Below are positions 1 to 4,852 of a DNA stretch of 7,710 nt, piece by piece. Positions within the stretch are counted from its first letter, which is position 1, and the number at the start of each line of letters is the position of its first letter. The notes beneath the pieces were generated by a model that ran no database searches, was not told where the DNA came from, and was given only the letters and a program-made list of their open reading frames with translations. Origin of the DNA: an uncultured Oscillospiraceae bacterium (lineage in GTDB: Bacteria; Bacillota; Clostridia; Oscillospirales; Oscillospiraceae); contig CAKTBC010000084.1 of the NCBI GenBank assembly GCA_934533005.1, positions 1-7,710 on the forward strand, read 5' to 3'. A program made the translations under genes and the position numbers.

Positions 1-249
1 CGCCCGGCGCAGATGATCCTCGCCGCGACGCCGTCCGAGAAGGTCTACCACCAGCTCGCGCTCGTCTGGGGCGTGTACCCGCTGCGCACGCAGCCGGTGG
101 ACAGCGTGGATGTGCTGTTCCACTGCGCCATTGAAAAGGCGAAGGAGCTTGGCTACATTGCCTCTGGCGACACCGTTGTCATGACCGCCGGTATCCCGCT
201 CAATACCCACGGCAGCACCAACATGGTCAAGGTGCAGACCATCCGGTAA
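1..249 (+). CDS. pyk: Pyruvate kinase, C-terminal end (5' truncated by window)
   Basis: This is the last 82 residues of pyruvate kinase, the cytoplasmic glycolytic enzyme that converts phosphoenolpyruvate and ADP to pyruvate and ATP. The reading frame is open from base 1 and stops with TAA. The visible part is the end of the alpha/beta C-terminal domain. It begins RPAQMILAATPSEKVYHQLA, continues with the WGVYP segment, and ends with the near-invariant VVMTAGIPLNTHGSTNMVKV stretch followed by QTIR. The G-x-P-x-x-x-x-G-S-T-N segment forms part of the allosteric sugar-phosphate loop in the family. The protein stops directly after this domain, so it lacks the extra PEP-utiliser-like domain that some Firmicutes enzymes carry. 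A terminator follows within 20 bases, so the gene ends its transcription unit. Catalytic residues lie upstream of the window. Confidence 0.96.
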   Translation, partial: RPAQMILAATPSEKVYHQLALVWGVYPLRTQPVDSVDVLFHCAIEKAKELGYIASGDTVVMTAGIPLNTHGSTNMVKVQTIR

Positions 250-262
250 ATGTTCCTGATAC

Positions 263-297
263 AAAAAATCCTCCGATGCGAATCGGAGGATTTTTTT
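263..297. terminator. Bidirectional rho-independent terminator between pyk and the DUF1836 gene
   Basis: A perfect 9-bp stem (269-277 with 282-290) closes a GCGA tetraloop of the stable GNRA class. It is flanked by six A on the left and seven T on the right, so either strand reads as hairpin plus U-tract. It lies 13 bases after the pyk stop, and the stop codon of the convergent DUF1836 gene (296-298) falls in the T-tract. It should therefore terminate both genes. Confidence 0.93.
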
Positions 298-937
298 ATT
301 CTTTATTCTCTTTTTCTTTACCGTTCCGCTTTACGCCGGACTGGGCGATGCTGCCGCCGTTCGTGAGGTCCTTCCCGTCGAGCAGGAGGAGCTTTTCGGC
401 GAACACCCGCGTGAAGCCGCCCATGATTGCCGAGAGCATGATGAGATCCTCGGCGTGCTCGGTCGTGATCTCCGCGCTCTCCTCGTGGTTGAGGATCGGC
501 CCCGCCGTCAGGCGGATCTGCTGGATGAAGTACTGCGCCGCCTGCTGGTGGCGGGAGGCGTAGGCGGTGTAGATATGCTCCACCTCTTCTTCCGAAAGCC
601 CCATCGGGATGATCTTCTGGATGAGCGCAATGCTCAGCGACTGCTTGAGCGTCAGAATGATGATAAGGTACGCGATATGCACACGGTAGTACCGGCGCTT
701 CACCGGCTCCGGCATGACCTTGATGCGGACATAGTTGTTGATCGTCGCCGCCGTAATGAACTGCTCGTCCTTGAGCTCCGGCGGGAGATAGTCCAGATAC
801 TCGCGCAGCAGCACCGTGACCTGCTCCATATACAGCCCCAGATTGGGGATCTCCTCCCAGCGCGGGAGGCGGAAATCGTCCAGATACTTCTCCCAGCGGC
901 GCAGCTTTCCTGCCACGAGCGCATTATCGTATGCCAT
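296..937 (-). CDS. DUF1836 domain protein, MerR-like putative DNA-binding regulator
   Basis: The product is 213 residues from the chosen ATG. It matches my knowledge of the DUF1836 family of Firmicutes: an N-terminal RLPRWEEIPNLGLYMEQV block (residues 23-40) is followed by a MerR-like helix-turn-helix region, with TINNYV at 65-70, a P-x-x-x-R-x-Y turn and a HIAYLIIILTLKQSLSI segment (about 87-103). The C-terminal half is helical, and the tail from about 187 is polar and low in complexity. The start at 937 is preferred because GAGGTG (944-949) sits 6 bases upstream and a sigma-A-like promoter ends just before it. The frame stays open up to 1009, but that longer version would contain the promoter. 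A second ATG two codons earlier is possible. The gene is divergent from the DegV operon and convergent with pyk. Its target and ligand are unknown; a regulatory role is inferred from the fold signature and the divergent position. Confidence 0.85.
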   Translation of the reverse strand: MAYDNALVAGKLRRWEKYLDDFRLPRWEEIPNLGLYMEQVTVLLREYLDYLPPELKDEQFITAATINNYVRIKVMPEPVKRRYYRVHIAYLIIILTLKQSLSIALIQKIIPMGLSEEEVEHIYTAYASRHQQAAQYFIQQIRLTAGPILNHEESAEITTEHAEDLIMLSAIMGGFTRVFAEKLLLLDGKDLTNGGSIAQSGVKRNGKEKENKE

Positions 938-958
938 TTTCATCACCTCGCAGACAGG

Positions 959-986
959 ATTATACCACATCCCGCCGATTTTACAA
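959..986 (-). promoter_or_regulatory. Extended -10 sigma-A promoter for the DUF1836 gene
   Basis: Read leftward, TTGTAA (986 to 981) is followed after 16 bases by a perfect TATAAT (964 to 959). TGG directly precedes the TATAAT, giving the extended -10 TGnTATAAT form. Transcription would start near 952, leaving a leader of about 15 bases that begins just ahead of the Shine-Dalgarno site. This placement supports the ATG at 937. Confidence 0.75.
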
Positions 987-989
987 GCA

Positions 990-997
990 GTAATTAC
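990..997. promoter_or_regulatory. Possible operator: palindrome between two divergent promoters
   Basis: GTAATTAC is a perfect 8-bp palindrome in the 22-bp gap (987-1008) between the -35 boxes of the leftward DUF1836 promoter and the rightward DegV promoter. The position suits an operator that controls both promoters. The palindrome is short and could occur by chance, so the assignment is tentative. Confidence 0.3.
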
Positions 998-1008
998 GTC
1001 TTTTCCCA

Positions 1009-1037
1009 TTGACTTAATTTTTCTCTTGATTTATAAT
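1009..1037 (+). promoter_or_regulatory. Consensus sigma-A promoter of the DegV operon
   Basis: TTGACT (1009-1014) and TATAAT (1032-1037) are separated by exactly 17 bases, close to the ideal housekeeping promoter. Transcription would begin around 1044, giving a leader of about 30 bases that holds the GGAGGG ribosome binding site at 1059-1064. An imperfect inverted repeat, TTGAT at 1026-1030 and ATCAA at 1041-1045, straddles the -10 box and could bind a regulator, though the region is AT-rich. No other promoter is obvious before the downstream genes. Confidence 0.85.
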
Positions 1038-1072
1038 AATATCAAATATTAGATACATGGAGGGCAAATATC

Positions 1073-1951
1073 TTGTCTTTTGCTATCCTTACCGATACAT
1101 CCGCCAACCTGCCGACGCCGCTTCTCCAAAAGCACGGCATCACCGTAGCGGCGTTTTCGTATTCTTATGACGGCGCGGAGCATATGTGTCTCGATACCGA
1201 GTCGTTCGACGGCGCGGCGTATTACGGCGCCATGCGCAAGGGCACGGTGGTGACGACCTCGCTCGTGAACCCCGACCGGTTCATCTCCGCAGCGCGCCCG
1301 CTGCTCGCCGCCGGGGAAGACATTCTCTTCGTCGGCATGTCGTCCGGCATCAGCGGCTCGTTCGGCTCAGCCAAGCTCGCCGCAGACGATCTGCGCGAGG
1401 AGTTTCCCGGACGGGACATTCAGCTTGTCGATACGCTCGGCGCCTCGCTCGGCGAGGGCATTCTCGTGCTGCGCGCCATCGAGATGCGCGAAAGCGGCGC
1501 AACGCTTTCCGAAACGGCGGCGGCGCTGCGCGATATGCGCTGGCGGATGTACCAGATCTTCACCGTAGACGATATCATGTACCTGCGCCGCACCGGGCGG
1601 CTCTCCAACGCCAAGGCGATCGTCGCCTCGGTGCTGCACATCAAGCCCGTGCTCAAGGGCAACGAGGAGGGCGCGATCGTCGCCGTGGACAAGATCCGCG
1701 GCCGCCGCAAGTCCATTGATGCGCTCGTGGAGCGCTACCGCAAATACGTTGTCGCGCCCGAAACGCAAATCGTGGGCATCGCCCATGCCGACTGCGCGGA
1801 GGACGCGGAATATCTCGCCTCGGCGCTGCGCATCGTTGCACCGCCGAAGGAGATCATGACGGTGATGTACGAGCCCGTGACCGGCTCGCACGTCGGCCCC
1901 GGCGCGCTGGCGCTCTTTTTCCTCGGCGACGAGACCGTCCGATCGAAATAA
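1073..1951 (+). CDS. DegV family protein (FakB-type fatty-acid-binding), first copy
   Basis: This 292-residue protein has the usual length and all the landmark motifs of the DegV family. These are TDTSANLP at residues 7-14, TTSLVNP at 61-67, the glycine/serine loop MSSGISGSF at 89-97, LVDTLGAS near 118-125, FTVDDIMYLRRTGRLS at 163-178, KPVL at 191-194, RGRRKS at 209-214 and GSHVGPGALALFF at 271-283. Characterised members (FakB) hold a fatty acid in a deep tunnel and present its carboxylate to the kinase FakA, which makes acyl-phosphate for phospholipid synthesis; the protein is cytoplasmic. Translation appears to start at TTG, with GGAGGG 8 bases upstream and no in-frame ATG nearby. The gene heads an operon with a second DegV gene 36 bases downstream. 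Fatty-acid binding is inferred from the family; which acid it prefers cannot be read from the sequence. Confidence 0.92.
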   Translation: MSFAILTDTSANLPTPLLQKHGITVAAFSYSYDGAEHMCLDTESFDGAAYYGAMRKGTVVTTSLVNPDRFISAARPLLAAGEDILFVGMSSGISGSFGSAKLAADDLREEFPGRDIQLVDTLGASLGEGILVLRAIEMRESGATLSETAAALRDMRWRMYQIFTVDDIMYLRRTGRLSNAKAIVASVLHIKPVLKGNEEGAIVAVDKIRGRRKSIDALVERYRKYVVAPETQIVGIAHADCAEDAEYLASALRIVAPPKEIMTVMYEPVTGSHVGPGALALFFLGDETVRSK

Positions 1952-1987
1952 GGAATTTGACCCGCATATAAAAGGAGAAAAGAAACC

Positions 1988-2854
1988 ATGAACGACTTTG
2001 TGATCTACACCGATTCCGCGTGCGATATCCCGCCGGAGCTGCTGAAGGAGTGGGGCGTGCCGTACTCCTGGCTGACCTACGTGTTCGACGGCGACGCGCG
2101 CCAGTACTCGAACTACGAGCTTCCCTTCCCCGAATTTTATGAGAAGATGCGCAAGGGCAGCGTTGCGCGCACAAGCGCCGTGAACGCGGACGCCTTTCTG
2201 CAGGGCTTTGAGCCGATTCTCCAGGACGGCAAGGACATTCTGTACATCGGCTTTTCCTCGGGTCTGAGCGGCACATACCACGCCGGGTGCATCGCCGCGC
2301 AGGAGCTGCGCGAAAAATACCCCGAGCGTGACATCCGCTGCGTCGACACGTTCGGCGCGTCCGGCGGCTTCGGTCTGCTGCTCTACATGGCCGTGCAGAA
2401 AAAGCGCGAGGGCGGCACGATCGAGGAGTGCGAAAAGGTCGTGCTCGACAACCGCTTCCATCTCTGCCACTGGTTCACGGTGGACGATCTCGTGTATCTC
2501 AAGCGCGGCGGGCGCATCAGCGCCGCCACCGCGTTCGTCGGCAACGCGCTCGGCTTCAAGCCCGTGCTGCACATGGACGACGCCGGCCATCTCATCAACA
2601 TGTTCAAGGTCCGCGGCCGCAAGGCCTCTCTCAACGCGATGGCCGACAAATACGGCGAGCTCGCTCTTGACAAATCCGGCGGAACGGTGTTTATTTCTCA
2701 CGGAGACTGCCGCGCGGACGCCGACACGCTCGCCGCGATCCTCAAGGAGCGCTACGGCGCTTCCGTCAAGGAGATCGTGGTCGTTGGCCCGGTCATCGGC
2801 GCGCACTCCGGCCCCGGCACGCTCGCGCTGTTCTTCCTCGGCGAGCACCGGTAA
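1988..2854 (+). CDS. DegV family protein (FakB-type fatty-acid-binding), second copy
   Basis: This 288-residue DegV/FakB-type protein is collinear with the preceding one, and most motifs fall at the same residue numbers: YTDSACDIP at 7-15, RTSAVN at 61-66, FSSGLSGTY at 89-97, CVDTFGASGG at 118-127, FTVDDLVYLKRGGRIS at 163-178, KPVL at 191-194 and GAHSGPGTLALFF at 271-283. It is clearly a paralogue rather than a recent duplicate, because the regions between motifs differ strongly. The start is ATG with AAAGGAG about 8 bases upstream. It follows the first copy after 36 bases without an obvious promoter, so both should be co-transcribed. Organisms with FakAB systems often keep several FakB proteins with different fatty-acid preferences; that is the likely reason for the pair, but it is inferred. 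Confidence 0.92.
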   Translation: MNDFVIYTDSACDIPPELLKEWGVPYSWLTYVFDGDARQYSNYELPFPEFYEKMRKGSVARTSAVNADAFLQGFEPILQDGKDILYIGFSSGLSGTYHAGCIAAQELREKYPERDIRCVDTFGASGGFGLLLYMAVQKKREGGTIEECEKVVLDNRFHLCHWFTVDDLVYLKRGGRISAATAFVGNALGFKPVLHMDDAGHLINMFKVRGRKASLNAMADKYGELALDKSGGTVFISHGDCRADADTLAAILKERYGASVKEIVVVGPVIGAHSGPGTLALFFLGEHR

Positions 2855-2878
2855 ATCGCTACAGAAAGGAAACTTCCC

Positions 2879-3130
2879 ATGATCGACTACCGTTACGATA
2901 CCCAGCTCCTCATTGAAGGCACCGGCCTGGACGAGGACGCCATCAACGACTACTTCCGCACCAACTTCCAGGGCGACTGCCTGCTCGCCGTCGGCGACGA
3001 TGAGCTCATCAAGATCCATTACCACACCAACGAGCCCTGGAAGGTGCTCGAGTACTGCGCCTCGCTCGGCGAGATCTTCGACATCGTCGTTGAGGACATG
3101 GACCGCCAGGCGCGCGGTCTCAACGGCTGA
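2879..3130 (+). CDS. Small stand-alone FakA (YloV/DAK2-type) middle-domain protein
   Basis: This 83-residue protein resembles the region that follows the DhaL kinase domain in FakA/YloV fatty acid kinases. Matching elements are YRYDTQLLIEG (4-14), an acidic helix with LDEDAINDYF (17-26), GDCLLAVGDDELIKIHYHTN (32-51), EPWKVLEYCASLGEIFDIVV (52-71) and EDMDRQARG (72-80). It has neither the ATP-binding DhaL domain nor the C-terminal domain, so it cannot be a kinase itself. I believe such proteins are deposited under names like 'kinase to dihydroxyacetone kinase', without known function. The ATG has AAAGGA 8 bases upstream and lies 24 bases after the second DegV gene, with a terminator just after it, so it is the last gene of the operon. 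Because FakA partners FakB, an accessory role in the same acyl-phosphate pathway is plausible but untested. Confidence 0.82.
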   Translation: MIDYRYDTQLLIEGTGLDEDAINDYFRTNFQGDCLLAVGDDELIKIHYHTNEPWKVLEYCASLGEIFDIVVEDMDRQARGLNG

Positions 3131-3131
3131 T

Positions 3132-3162
3132 CCCCCGCTTTTTACAAAACGCCCCCGCTTTT
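3132..3162 (+). repeat. Direct repeat of the terminator's left arm
   Basis: The 11-base word CCCCCGCTTTT occurs at 3132-3142, directly after the stop codon, and again at 3152-3162, where it forms the left arm of the terminator. Both copies are complementary to the single right arm at 3176-3186, so two alternative hairpins with different loop sizes are possible. Confidence 0.8.
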
Positions 3163-3191
3163 CGGAGAGATTTCCAAAAGCGGGGGTTTTT
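3152..3191 (+). terminator. Rho-independent terminator of the DegV operon
   Basis: A perfect 11-bp stem, CCCCCGCTTTT (3152-3162) with its complement at 3176-3186, is followed by five T. The loop can pair further (GGA with TCC). It lies 21 bases after the stop of the FakA-like gene. On the other strand the hairpin is followed by only four T, so it may also stop the leftward sigma/anti-sigma transcript less efficiently. Confidence 0.92.
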
Positions 3192-3198
3192 CATAGTC

Positions 3199-3258
3199 TC
3201 AAATCTTAATAAGGATGAGAAACGCGGAGAGGAGAAGGCAGGCAAGCGGAACGATCAC
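3199..3258 (-). CDS. Doubtful 19-residue hydrophobic peptide after the anti-sigma gene
   Basis: Four bases past the stop of the anti-sigma gene, a GTG opens a 20-codon frame whose product would be MIVPLACLLLSAFLILIKI, nearly all hydrophobic and long enough for one membrane segment. The ribosome binding site is poor: the best match, AGGT, is some 14 bases upstream. Start and stop fit entirely between the anti-sigma gene and the facing terminator. It may be a membrane micropeptide, a former extension of the upstream protein in another frame, or chance. Confidence 0.2.
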   Translation of the reverse strand: MIVPLACLLLSAFLILIKI

Positions 3259-3262
3259 CGCA

Positions 3263-4099
3263 TCAGCCGACCTGGTGGAGCATGCCGAAGAGCACGCTTA
3301 CCCGCCCCGGGAACCGGTCAAGGCCGATGTACATCGGCACGCCGCTCTGGTCGCCGTCGAAGTATACGGTCAGGTAGCTGTTCGCGCCGGCAAAATCCGT
3401 CAACAGCTCGCCGCCGCCCGGATTGAGCTGGGCATAGTGGAACATGGCATCGTCCGTCTGCGCGAGGCGGTAGCCGGAGAAGCCCCAGTATTTCGCGAGC
3501 AGCGTGCAGAACTTGTCCACAGTCATGCCGTCCGGCAGGATGTCGTCATAGTTGTTGTACGTATGGAACGTCTCCATACCTTTGTCCGTCTCCACCGTCA
3601 CGTCGCCGCCGGGGATGGGCGCGTCTGTCTCGTCCGCCTTGGCCTCCGTGCTGACCTGAACGATCTTTCCGCTCATCGTATCAACGAAAAGATTCATGTG
3701 ATACTTCCCGTCGGCCGTTTTGCCGCGGACAATGTAGCTGTGGGGGAAAATGCGCCCGAACCAGTAGTCGCTCACGCCCATGTTCGGCGCTTCGCCGAGA
3801 TAGTCCGGTTCGCCGTCAAAAAAGCGAAACTCCGAAGAGAGAATGCCCATGTCCTGCATTTTTGCAATTTCCTGCCGCGCGACCTTAACCGCCTGCGCGG
3901 GGCTGTTAATGAGCCGCCCGGCAGCAAAGGCGCTCCCGGCGAGCACGAGAACAAGCGCCGCTGCGATCAGCACGGTGCGAAGCGTCCGCTTCGCGCGAAG
4001 GGTTTTTCCTGTAGTCTTTTCCTGCATAGCCGATGTGACCTCCTGAATGATTTCGTCGTCGATCCCACCGGCCGCCTCCATAATGTCCAACGCTTTCAC
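3263..4099 (-). CDS. Putative membrane-anchored anti-sigma factor with PepSY-like outer region
   Basis: The 278-residue product begins with a short charged cytoplasmic part (MKALDIMEAAGGIDDEIIQE, then polar to about 40). One transmembrane segment follows (about 42-61, TVLIAAALVLVLAGSAFAAG), then a long extracytoplasmic part. Residues about 68-157 look PepSY-like: a helix AVKVARQEIAKMQDMG, then SYIVRGKTADGKYHMNLFVD and a TMSGKIVQVS strand. The rest (about 165-278) is unrecognised. The start is GTG, overlapping the sigma stop by 4 bp (GTGA) and preceded by GGGAGGA, which argues for translational coupling; no ATG fits as well. No HxxxCxxC zinc anti-sigma motif is present. Pairing with an ECF sigma gene makes an anti-sigma role likely: the short N-terminal part would bind sigma and the outer part would sense an envelope signal. 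The role is inferred from context; the membrane topology is clear. Confidence 0.8.
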   Translation of the reverse strand: MKALDIMEAAGGIDDEIIQEVTSAMQEKTTGKTLRAKRTLRTVLIAAALVLVLAGSAFAAGRLINSPAQAVKVARQEIAKMQDMGILSSEFRFFDGEPDYLGEAPNMGVSDYWFGRIFPHSYIVRGKTADGKYHMNLFVDTMSGKIVQVSTEAKADETDAPIPGGDVTVETDKGMETFHTYNNYDDILPDGMTVDKFCTLLAKYWGFSGYRLAQTDDAMFHYAQLNPGGGELLTDFAGANSYLTVYFDGDQSGVPMYIGLDRFPGRVSVLFGMLHQVG

Positions 4100-4653
4100 A
4101 GCAATTCCTCCCGAATGAGATAGTCGCGCAGCTTTTTCCGGCTGCGGCAAAGCGAGGTATGTACCCTTCCCTCCCGGCAGCCGAGCCTTTCGGCGATCTT
4201 CGGGGTGGGCAGGGCCAGATAGTAGCGGGCGGTGAAAATGATCCGGTCGTTTCGGGAAAGCGTATGGAGAAAAGCGTTCACCGCGCGGGAGAGCTCCCGC
4301 GCCTCCACGGCGCGCTCCACGCTCTCCCGCCCCGCGACGCACTCAGCGAGCTCGTCGAGCGCCGCGTCCGCCTCACCGCCGCCGCGTTTCTGCGCGCTGC
4401 CGGCGCGAAAGCGGGAAAATGCGCCGTTGCGCACGGTGCGGAAGAGGTATGCGCCGAGATGCGCCGGGCGCTGCGGCGGGATGGTGTTCCATAGCGAGAG
4501 ATAGGCGTCCTGCACGATCTCCTCGGCGTCCTCCGCCGCGGGGAGAAACCGGCGCGCGAGGTTCTCGCACGCGCCGCCGTACTTCCGTGCCGTTTCGGCG
4601 ATCGCCTGCTCGTCACGCCGCCAGTACAGGTCTACGATGAAGCTGTCCTCCAT
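4096..4653 (-). CDS. ECF-type RNA polymerase sigma factor
   Basis: The 185-residue product has the two-domain layout of extracytoplasmic-function sigma-70 factors. Region 2 (about 14-85) contains the core-binding and -10-recognition helices with AEEIVQDAYLSLWNTIP (43-59) and the helix LGAYLFRTVRNGAFSRFR (66-83). A variable acidic linker (about 90-115) follows. Region 4 (about 120-178) contains LSRNDRIIFTARYYLALPTP and the helix-turn-helix KIAERLGCREGRVHTSLCRSR. Its job is to direct RNA polymerase to a small set of promoters in response to a signal. The ATG at 4653 is supported by AGAGG 7 bases upstream; the longer frame beyond it covers the promoter and the repeat. The gene overlaps the putative anti-sigma gene by 4 bp, and an ECF-like promoter lies upstream, which suggests autoregulation. 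Its regulon is unknown. Confidence 0.9.
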   Translation of the reverse strand: MEDSFIVDLYWRRDEQAIAETARKYGGACENLARRFLPAAEDAEEIVQDAYLSLWNTIPPQRPAHLGAYLFRTVRNGAFSRFRAGSAQKRGGGEADAALDELAECVAGRESVERAVEARELSRAVNAFLHTLSRNDRIIFTARYYLALPTPKIAERLGCREGRVHTSLCRSRKKLRDYLIREELL

Positions 4654-4698
4654 GATCCTTCCTCTTTCTTTTGGGGCTGCCCCTTGTTGGTTCACGCT

Positions 4699-4708
4699 TG
4701 AGTACTCA
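4699..4708. promoter_or_regulatory. Palindrome at the expected start of the sigma transcript
   Basis: TGAGTACTCA is a perfect 10-bp palindrome 6 bases downstream of the ECF-like -10 element, about where transcription should begin. Its position would allow a repressor to block initiation, but no binding protein is known and chance is possible. Confidence 0.3.
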
Positions 4709-4714
4709 CTCTTA

Positions 4715-4743
4715 TAGACGCAATTGGGGGCAAAAAGCTTACA
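4715..4743 (-). promoter_or_regulatory. ECF-type promoter, probably autoregulatory, for the sigma operon
   Basis: Read leftward, TGTAAG (4743 to 4738) is followed after 17 bases by CGTCTA (4720 to 4715). This resembles the TGAAAC/TGTAAC and CGTC elements used by Bacillus ECF sigma factors such as SigX and SigM. The third base of the AAC core is changed (AAG). The site lies about 60 bases upstream of the sigma start codon. Control of its own promoter is typical of ECF factors and is inferred here. Confidence 0.5.
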
Positions 4744-4754
4744 GGAAAAACGAG

Positions 4755-4795
4755 AAAAAATGGAAAGCCGCTCTCCGAACGAATCAGAGAACGGC
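4755..4795 (-). terminator. Likely terminator after malQ, built from a palindromic element
   Basis: On the leftward strand a 12-bp stem pairs 4784-4795 with 4767-4778, with two G-U pairs and a TTCGT loop. It is followed by TTT, CCA and six T. The broken U-tract makes it weaker than ideal. It sits about 60 bases after the malQ stop and ahead of the ECF promoter, where a terminator separating the two units is expected. Confidence 0.6.
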
Positions 4796-4847
4796 AATCC
4801 CTCAGTCTCGGCTTTGCCGAGCCAGTTCCCTTTACACAAGGGAGCCT
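4767..4847. repeat. Compact three-hairpin palindromic intergenic element
   Basis: About 80 bases fold almost completely into three adjacent hairpins: 4767-4795 (12-bp stem), 4807-4821 (CTCGGC, TTT, GCCGAG) and 4825-4845 (8-bp stem with TTCCCTT and AAGGGA, loop of 5). The hairpins are joined by an AATCCCTCAG-type linker. On the leftward strand the element opens with AGGCTCCCTTGTGTAAAGGG and includes ACTGAGGGATT. From memory, closely similar sequences recur as intergenic palindromic repeats in gut Clostridia. Only one copy lies in this window, so dispersal cannot be shown here. One end abuts the malQ stop codon. Confidence 0.6.
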
Positions 4848-4852
4848 ATTTT

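Noticed and set aside
938..1009. N-terminal extension of the DUF1836 protein to an ATG at 1009
   Set aside because: The extension would include the extended -10 promoter at 959-986, has no clear ribosome binding site, and adds residues unlike the family; the start at 937 has a good GAGGTG site.
1367..3025. An open frame of about 550 codons on the - strand opposite the two DegV genes
   Set aside because: It runs through both DegV genes, which have full motif sets, and into the small FakA-like gene. Its product shows no domain, so it is a compositional shadow.
3215..4123. A 302-codon frame on the + strand opposite the anti-sigma gene
   Set aside because: The opposite strand encodes a coherent membrane protein with a coupled start. 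This frame has no family features and runs past the sigma stop.
4673..4683. GGGGCTGCCCC inverted repeat just upstream of the sigma ribosome binding site
   Set aside because: Only a 4-bp stem with a 3-base loop; too short to claim a regulatory structure without comparative support.
4654..4839. N-terminal extension of the sigma factor by 62 residues
   Set aside because: The added stretch covers the palindromic element and the promoter and does not resemble sigma region 1 or 2; the ATG at 4653 has a good ribosome binding site and gives normal ECF length.
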